From Puffinus mauretanicus (taxonomy: Eukaryota; Chordata; Aves; Procellariiformes; Procellariidae): a stretch of 64,000 nucleotides of DNA. Shown piece by piece: positions 11,625 through 20,600 of the stretch. Position 1 is the first letter of the stretch, and every line of letters begins with the position of its first letter. A program made the position numbers and the translations under genes. The DNA is taken from positions 2,542,001 to 2,606,000 of the forward strand of contig JAJKFH010000374.1 of assembly GCA_023333565.1 (NCBI GenBank), read 5' to 3'. The notes below the pieces were generated by a model. The model did no database searches, was not told the origin of the DNA, and was given only the letters and a program-made list of their open reading frames with translations.

Positions 11625-14600
11625 CTGGAAAAAACAGGCGTGAAAATCGAAAAGTTGCTCTAGAAATCACTCGTTAACTACCCCTTTCTAAAAGGGCTTG
11701 TCTTCCGTCACAGTGACACTTAATGACATTACAAAAGCTGGCTCTGGTTTGGGCCTCTCACCCAACGCAGTGTGTTTCTATTCCTAGATGTCAAGCATTC
11801 TTTCAACACAAAGCAAAATATTTTTGGCTGTGGGAGGATAAAAATAAACCTGCTTTAAAAAGATCATGCTTTTCATCTTTGTCAATGGGGAAAAGATCAA
11901 GAACTATAACATCTGACTTCATAACAAAAAAGCAGCCCCCTCTCATCCTGTTACCTACTTGCTTGCCTTGGAGGAATAAATCTAGGAAGGCGGTATGTCA
12001 AAACAGAAAATAATATTAAAAAAATGATGCTTTGGGAAACACTAATCTCTTGTTAAACAATAAGGAATCTTTCATGGACATGACCACATCGAATTTCTGG
12101 TGTAGTTTTTTTCCTAGTTGCTAGTCACAGGCTAACAGGAAAGAAAAGATTTTTGAGTAACTACTACACTCTGGAAGTTCTACACTTTACAGCTGGAAAC
12201 AAAACACATTGGAAAGACTGGAAAAAGATCTCTTGGTAGAGAAATATCATCCTGAAAGAGAAATCACTAATAGAAATGCGGAATACCTTGATGGAGTAGC
12301 GTTGTTTCAGTCTCTCTCTGATGAGAAGTCCTTTTGTCAGCAGCTTCCAATTCCCCAGAGCTCTTTTCTCACGCTTCTGTGTGGGATTGTTATTGAAAAG
12401 AGAAAAATCTGCTATTGTAAGTTTCAATGTATTTATACCCACAGAAAATGGAAGTTTGAAGATTTTAAACTGCCATTAAAAAAAACCACACCAACTTAAA
12501 TGTGTCATATTAAAAGATTATAGGCCAGTGTCCAATTATCTCCTAATTACACGAATTACTGTCACTTTCTAATGTGCACCCTGACTGTGTAAACACCAGA
12601 ACCACCTCCAAAACTTTAACCTCCTAAGTGTATTCCTCATTTTTGTTTCCCAGCAGCCATGGAGAACTATTCCAGAGCATGCACTATTTCAGATATTGCT
12701 ACATACTTGTATTGCATCCCACTGCAGTCTGGACAGCAAACCCAAAATGGGGCATTTGGGGGCCGCAACCAGCTGCTCACAGTCACAGAGCTCTGTGTCT
12801 GTTGCTTACACAGCCAACCCTTGTTTGACTGTCCACAGTTTAAATGAAATTTACTTAATAAATGTAACAATAAGGAAGCTGCAAAAATAATTCTCACCTC
12901 CTTCTCTTTCTTTTCTATTTCTGCTTGTTCATTCTCCCAGGCAGCAATGAGGACCTCTTTATACTCCTCACAGACAACGTAGCCATCGGTACTAGGAAGG
13001 AGAACACAATCCTCTGTCAGCTACTAGAAGAAAAAAGAAAGGGAGCAAATGCCTGATGACCCAGCCAAACCAAAAGCAAGCTACTGAACATCGACAAAAC
13101 CATCTGTCTGTCTCATAGGATCTAAGTGTGTAACTCATCACTGAGCCTCTCCACACAAGTGCAGACTCTTAAAGCATGTAAAGTCACTTCTGTATGCCAG
13201 GGCCACTGAATCCACTGCCACTACTAGCACAAAAAGGGAGGGCATGTATGTACTCCTTAACAAAGGGTATTCAGCTTCTGCAGGACATCAGAATCCATCA
13301 GCTGCAACAAAGCAGCTTTACATACACTGGGTGTGAGTAGCCGCCGTGAAAATCAAATCCAGTGATGGCCTGAGCACAGTCAATGTCCAACTTCCGCGCC
13401 AATCTGTTCAGGTTTGGGAGTCTCAGCTGCACACAGCCAATGGGTAACATGGATGGCAGGAAGAGATAGACGTTCCCATATTCATTCCGAGGAACCTGTT
13501 ATTGCAAAATTAAAGAGAAATGGTGACACTCCTGCTCTCTGGAGAGAGGTGAAAATCCCTGCTGCAACTCAGGGACTCCCCCTTCCTTCTGACCTGCTAC
13601 ATTCCACTCTAGTATTCAATTAATAGTCACATGACAAGGCACAATCCTAGATTTTAGCTGCATGGTTATCTCCTAATTATGTTCTCTGCCTAGGCCTTGT
13701 TACTCAGGCCGTAATACAGAGAATTAGCAAAACAAACATTTGGTAGGCAAATTAGATGAACGAAATTATAAAGTTAGCAGTCTGCACTGCTAGCACTCAT
13801 TACTTGTACTCAGGAAAGAAAGGCCTCGGTGAAGTTTTGACCATTTCCTCATCGGTACAGTTACCTCAGATGTTTTAATCCTGTATCCAGATGTTATTGA
13901 CTGATCTCACCTCTGAAACATGCAACTTCTGGAAAAATAAAGCCCACAGCTCCATACAAACGCTTGCTTTAACACCAGCCCTCTGCCTTCCTAGCTACCT
14001 TTCCATCCACTGCTATAGGTGGCTGATAGTCCTCTGTCTGCCAGCGACCAAACAGTGCCAAGTCCTCTTTGTCCCGGTTTGCAGGCTCTGCAAGGCGCGC
14101 CTTCCTCGCCTGGTTGGAAAATCCTTTCACCATCTGTACAAATACAATGACCAAGCCTGTAACACCACAACAACGAGCTGCCGGTGATTTCAGGCTTTCC
14201 TAGGACATCAGAGAAGGCTCTGGGAGAGAAGAAATGTCTATTTCCTAGCTTCAGTATCCACTGCTTATAAATGATAACCCACGGCACCTTTATGCAACAG
14301 GGAGCCAGATCCTGCAGTTCATATAAAATGCTAGGATGCCTTTAAAGAAGATGAAAAGGGTGCAGTTCTGCAAGATACCCTTGGGGTGGGAAGAAGAGAT
14401 CGCTGGGCTTTGTGTAGTGTATAGGAACTATAGGCACAGCAGGTGGACAGATTCACAATGCAGCTACCACAAACCACGCAAGCAAGAAATCTACATCTGC
14501 TGACAGAGAGAAGGCAAAAACCAAAACAGAATTGAGCTTGAACTTTAGAGGGCAGACATGTTGCACAGGAGGAAGTCAAACCCTCTTACCTTGTAAGGCA

Positions 14601-17600
14601 CTTCTCCAATCCTCACCACTCGAGCTTGCTTCAGCCAAGTGTCCCTGGAGTGCAGCGTGTGTACGCAGTCTCTAAAAAGGCCAGAAGGAAGCACCGTAAG
14701 AGTTTTAAAGTCTCTCCATAACAGAGACTGTTATTCACATGTTAGGAGTTGTAAAAAAAGCTGCATCTAAGTGATACGCAAATGCTGTCTGAGCAGCTAA
14801 ATGCCTCACCCCGTCTATGCACGTGGCCTGAGACTACTGCTGATACCATCGTGGTCTTCACACAAATCCGCTCTTAAATTTGTTACAAAGATCACAGTTG
14901 CACATGAGAACACGTGCACCACTCACCTGGAGTAGACAGCCTCTCCCCTGCAGTACCCTAGGACAGCAGCTGACTCAGGATAGATCGCCTGATATTTCAA
15001 GAGGTGCCTCTTCAGTGCATAAAGAGGGTGGTTTTTGTACTCTCCAATTGCTGTTGGTAGAGGCTGATCTTGAAGCTTAACTTGAAACTGTAGGAATTAT
15101 ACAAAGAAGAGTGATTTCACAACTCTCTTGCACTACCCTTTGTAACAAAGTAAGAATGATTATAGTATGGATCAAAGGAATAAAACACCAGAAACTTAAT
15201 CACGTGAGCCAACGGACCAAAGCATTCTTGTTGCAAATAAGTACTTAGATGTGTACCCACATCTACGTATTTTAAAGACTCTCTCCGAGAAGGGTAATGC
15301 TAAACTGTACAGAAACCACATTAAGTTTCCAGCATGGGCTGTCCAGTACTTTTGCTATCCAGATTTCTCTGAACAGCCTCCATTTGATATTATTTTAATC
15401 TATCATTGTATATTCCCTTTAAAACATGCTCAATCCGAACATTTCAAGCTCAAATACAAGCTTCCTTCCTCACGGAAAGATTCCTAATGATTTTTGCCTG
15501 AATGAGAATCCAAGGACTGGACTCCTGGCACTAAATGTCCTGAATAACCTATTGCCATTTACCTCATTTTCCTCCTTCTTGTCTCTTTCCACATAGGGAC
15601 TTTTATATGGCTGTAGCGTGTCTTCCCACCACTCAGGGTCCACACGACTCTTCCTTGTTGCAGTCATCCACACTGGGTCATATCTTTGCGTCACATCCCT
15701 GACACTCCCATCATTGTCAAATCCCACAATATAGAAAAGCGGCTTTGTGGCATATGTGAAGCACAGCTGGGGCTGGCCAACATTGCCATGAACACAGTCT
15801 ACACACACCCACTTGTCCTCACGTTCAAGGAAAACCTCCAGCCACTGGTCTGTGCCCGTCACTTTCCTTACCTCCTGCTGTCCATCATCCTCATCACTAG
15901 AAATTATTTTGTTTCTCTTTCTCAGTGCATGAGGCAAGGCTGGAGCTGTACTTTTTGCTGGCCTAGGCTCAGCTCCATATGAATTTTTGGATAGCCTTGA
16001 TTCTGAAGTCTCAGTTTTTGGGCTTTTTATAGCCGTTACCTTTGACTTCTGGGAGCCCAGTGAGCTCCTCTGCCTTTTAGAGGCAGTTTCAAAATCCTCA
16101 TCAGAGAGATCATTCTCCTCTTCTGAAACCTCAAAGTCTGAAACACTGCCCTCATCACTTCCACTCTCTTCTTTGTAACACACTTTGGAGGCCACTCGTC
16201 TCCGGCGATCATTCTTGGGCCTGACTGGCACATCTCTTTCCACTAAACAGGTCTCTTCATTACTAGATTCCTTCTGTTCCTGGCTGCCTGTAGTCAGCTT
16301 TGACTCGCGTGTCCTTTTGGTCTGAGCAGTTTTGTGTTTCTTTGGCTCCTTGATGTCTTCGCTCTCTGAGGATTTTTTATCCTGTTTGGCTTTTCTGCAG
16401 GGGCATTTTTTTGCCACAGCTTTGGGTGTTGTGGCAGAGCTCTCCTGCCCCTCAGAGGTACCACTGAGAGACTGCCTCTTGGATGAGCTTTTTCCCTGCA
16501 AAGAAAGAGGCTAGGTCACTTTTATCACCATGGCTAAGAATACGTTAAAAAAAAGACTGAAATCAGCACGAGGTGCATGCAGACCAAAGGTTGGCCGCCA
16601 TGGTAAATCATATGTCTTAGGGACTTGAAAACTTTGGGCAAATGGCTGGAGAGAAGTGTACTCAAGCAGCAAGTGTTTGCTGTCTGAGTTTTAAAGAAAT
16701 TTAAAACCACTGACGCATAAGAAGTCTTTGCTGAAACACACAACATGGGTGGTTTTTTTAAAGGAGAAACCTAAAAATTAAGGGTTTGCATCTTCTGCAC
16801 TATAGACAGAACATTGTCATCACCCTGGTTCATGCAGTAAGTGTGAACTTCAAGCCTGCAACAGCCAGAAAGTTTTTTCAATCCTACCTTCTAAACCAAT
16901 GACCTATTCCTTATTCCACACACCCAACAAAATCTACCTTTGCTCTTGTCTCTTTGAGAGGAACAGGCTGAAAAGACAGCACGAGGCGACACAGCAGCTG
17001 CAATGCTCGCAGAATTATTAAAAATATCTGCAAAAGAAAAAATAAAGCACGTTTAACCTTTTTTCAAGGTATATAAAAAAACCTCTTGAAACTCTTTTAC
17101 AATCTGGGTTCTGTCACAAATCATGTTCATTCCTACCTTTTACCCAGTGCTGTATACACTGACACAGATATGTAGGTAGCCAGTTGCTATAGTGTTAAAG
17201 CACTGCACAGTCTTCTCTGGCTCTTATTTATGTTACCACTGCGACAGGGGTACTGCTGTTAACTCACAGATGAGGAACCAATTTCTAAAGAGGCTAAAAG
17301 AATCATCCTGCTGGAGCAGACACAGTAATTCACCCAAATCCCATCTACCCTATCAGCCTCTCAGTCTTGAGGAAAACTGAGTAAGATGACTCTAAATCCT
17401 GCCTCCCAAAGGTGGCCAAAGCCAACCACACACCATCAGCTGAAGCCAGCAGAAACACCAGCCACTCAGGGAATGTCATCAGAGTCACAACTGAGTGGCT
17501 AACAGTTGTGACCTGGCAATTACCTTCCTGCATGGAACTCAACTGAAGCTGCCTAAGCAAGCCTTGCTTTGTCTTGTCCTCCTGTCCCAGTGAGTGACAT

Positions 17601-20600
17601 CTCTGCATTTCCACAGCAAGGTTGCAAAGCCACCACAACTGCTTCCTGCTTTGCAGCAGAGAAGCTGCAACATCCCACTTTATCAGCAACAGGGCAGAGC
17701 TGCAAGCCATGCACCTGCAAAGCAGAAGCTCATTTGCACTCTTTCAAATGTCTCGTCAATTTGATTTCCTGTGTTTCCCCCTCCCTCGGCTGTTTTACGA
17801 AAATCTCTGTGTGACTTGAAGCAACTGACTCCACTTCTTTCCTTAATCCAATTCCACCACAAATTGACTGTAGAGTTGAAGTCCTTTTGAAGTCTTGGCC
17901 TCGGGCTGCTCTAAATCAAAGCTCAATTCCTTTGGCCTTCAATGGTGACTCACAGTAACAAACTACCAACCTTCTAACTCAAAGATCTGTAAAGAGTTTC
18001 TCTGGCTGCAAGTAAGCCCAAGAATTTCCTCACTCAAATTAGTATCTCAGAAGAAATGTATTAAGCCAGTTTTCTTTGATCTACACTGCTAAAGCAACAT
18101 AAAGAAGCCAAAGCATACTTAGGAACAAGTAGCTCTATACACTATATGTAAAGCCATCCACAGCAGAACATGGAGTGACACCAACCAGAACTAGAGGCTC
18201 CAGTTAGGCACAGTTCAAATTGAATAATTTAATCACAGAAGAACTGCAGATAAAAATACAACAACAAAAAAAAAGCCATGGAATCACCTAAGTCACCAAT
18301 TTGTTTTCTCCAAATCCATCCCTCAAACACCACTTTGTGTATGACCCGACAGCACTACGGCACTGATCTAGCATGCAAACTCAGCAACCAACCCTGCGCT
18401 TCCCAGCCACTTACATGAACCAACTCCTCATCGTCTCGTGCAGCATAGATGGCAAAGCGCCTCTCCAAGGTCGACTGAAGGGGCTCTCCTTTTTCAGTGG
18501 AAAGCTCATCATTGACAGTGAAGGTTCCAACAAACCTGAAATATGAGACACCTACTTATTGTCTAGTGTTTGTGACCGTATTCTTAAACTTCATAGTTCA
18601 TCCTTTCCTTCTGTAAAAAGGACAGGCTCTCACCCTTGTATTTAAAATCAGAAAAATCACTGAAAATTGGTAATTACATTGACCCCTCTCCCTGAACCCT
18701 GGCTCTACGTTCTATGTGATAGCATGATTAGGAGAGAGAGTTTTACCATTTCACCAAGTTGGAAAGGTAGAGAAGGTCCACTTGGCCTGCAGGCACTTTT
18801 GTGAAGTGGATGGGGATGATGGATAGACCAATGGCATGAAGATCTGGCTGGCTGCAGATCCTGTTCCTATAGAAACCATTTGCTAATAAACACAAGAGGT
18901 GAACCTGAGAGAAAAAAGTTTCTATAGTGAGTTCACAAGAGATTTTCTTTGCTGGAACTATTGTCCATGGTATAGACGAGGAAGGCTTTACTGCTCCTTT
19001 TAACAGAGACAGGCAACAATAAAGCCTCCCAAGCATACACAGGGTGGACACAAGGCAGTCTTTCAGATCACCATCAGAAGACAGGAAAGCCTTGAAGCCC
19101 CTATTAGTGTCTCCTGCTCTACATGACTGACAGTTTAACCCAACAGAATGAGCAGATACACACTCAATGGAGAAATACACACCCTACTCACATCTGCTTT
19201 GATTTAGAGTTTTACTAGTGCAGTCACTGATGTTTCTAACTTACAGTTTAGCAGAAGTCTAACGGGCATTTGTCAGAACGACAGCCTTTTTATTTTTTCA
19301 CTTCTAACCACAGCTCCAAATTATTTGGTCAAAATTAGTTTCTTCTTCATTACGAATCAGTTCAGGCATCTTTATGCTCAATTTTTTCTCTGCCAGGTTT
19401 CTCTATGACCAATACCTTATGTGTGTCCTCACGAACCTCCTTGCTGAAACGTTTCATCATTCTCCGGAGATACATCTCAAACTCGGCTTTCCTTTTTTCT
19501 CTGCATAAGATTATAAAAGAAATGGATGTTGTGGGTTTTCTATGGACCTGCCTTTCTAGGTTCCTGAATTGGATCAGTTCACAAAGAGAATCCATCCCAG
19601 AGAATCTTCTGTGCACACTCAACAAAAGTTTAGTTACTGGCTATGTGAATAGGCATACAGGCTGCATATGACTAATAAACTGTGAACTCCACGTACGCGA
19701 CTACTGAGAGCTTGGGTATATTCAGATGGCCTAAATTCCACCTAACTTTATGTGCCTACAGTTTCCTACCAGACAGCTTTGGACAGCTCCACTAAACTTA
19801 TAATTCACTGTCTGAATTGTTTGACTTTTAGATTACAGCTAGCATTCCGATTCCTGGAAAATGGTTTTCTCTTCATTGATGAAGAGAAATTAACTTAGAG
19901 GCAACAGATATTCTGGTTACTTTGTTATGAAGGGCTGGCCTGGGACAGTGCCCACCCTGTAACAGCATGAGGTATCATCAAGCCTCCAGCCACCACACAA
20001 AGAAAGCTTTCCTTGGTATAACGCTCCCAGCTGCCAAGGACATTCATTTGACCCACCTATTCACACCTCAGTTATGGGCACACAGAGGCTTCCACCTGAG
20101 CTGTTAAGATAATTACAGTACAACAATGCCATTCACCCACAGCTCTCCTTGAACTGTCCCTGGTTTGGAAATGTAGATATTAAAGCACAATGAAGTTACA
20201 CACTTGATTTTCAAGGAAGCTGAAAAACCTCCATTCCCACCAACTTCCACTGAAGATTTTTAGTAAAACTGTCAGCGTGTAAGCTATTCTCCATCCCATG
20301 ACCTCACATCATTCCAACTCAACAGTCTGCACAGAGTGGGGATTTCCACCCAGAAGAGAGCAAGTCAGTGACAGTCAAGACAGCATATTTTTAACTTCAT
20401 CCTTTAATGGCCCTCCACTGCCTTCCCTGTTCTTACCTCCTCTCTCTTTTCTTCACCTGCTCTGGGGTTTCAATCTCTATCTCGACAGGATTGCTCGGCA
20501 GCACCACTGCTGGAAGAACACCAGCTTCTTCTAATTTATCTGTGGCAGGTTCCTGGAGTTCTGGAAAAATAAAATATTACAAATGGTAAGTAAATATGGA

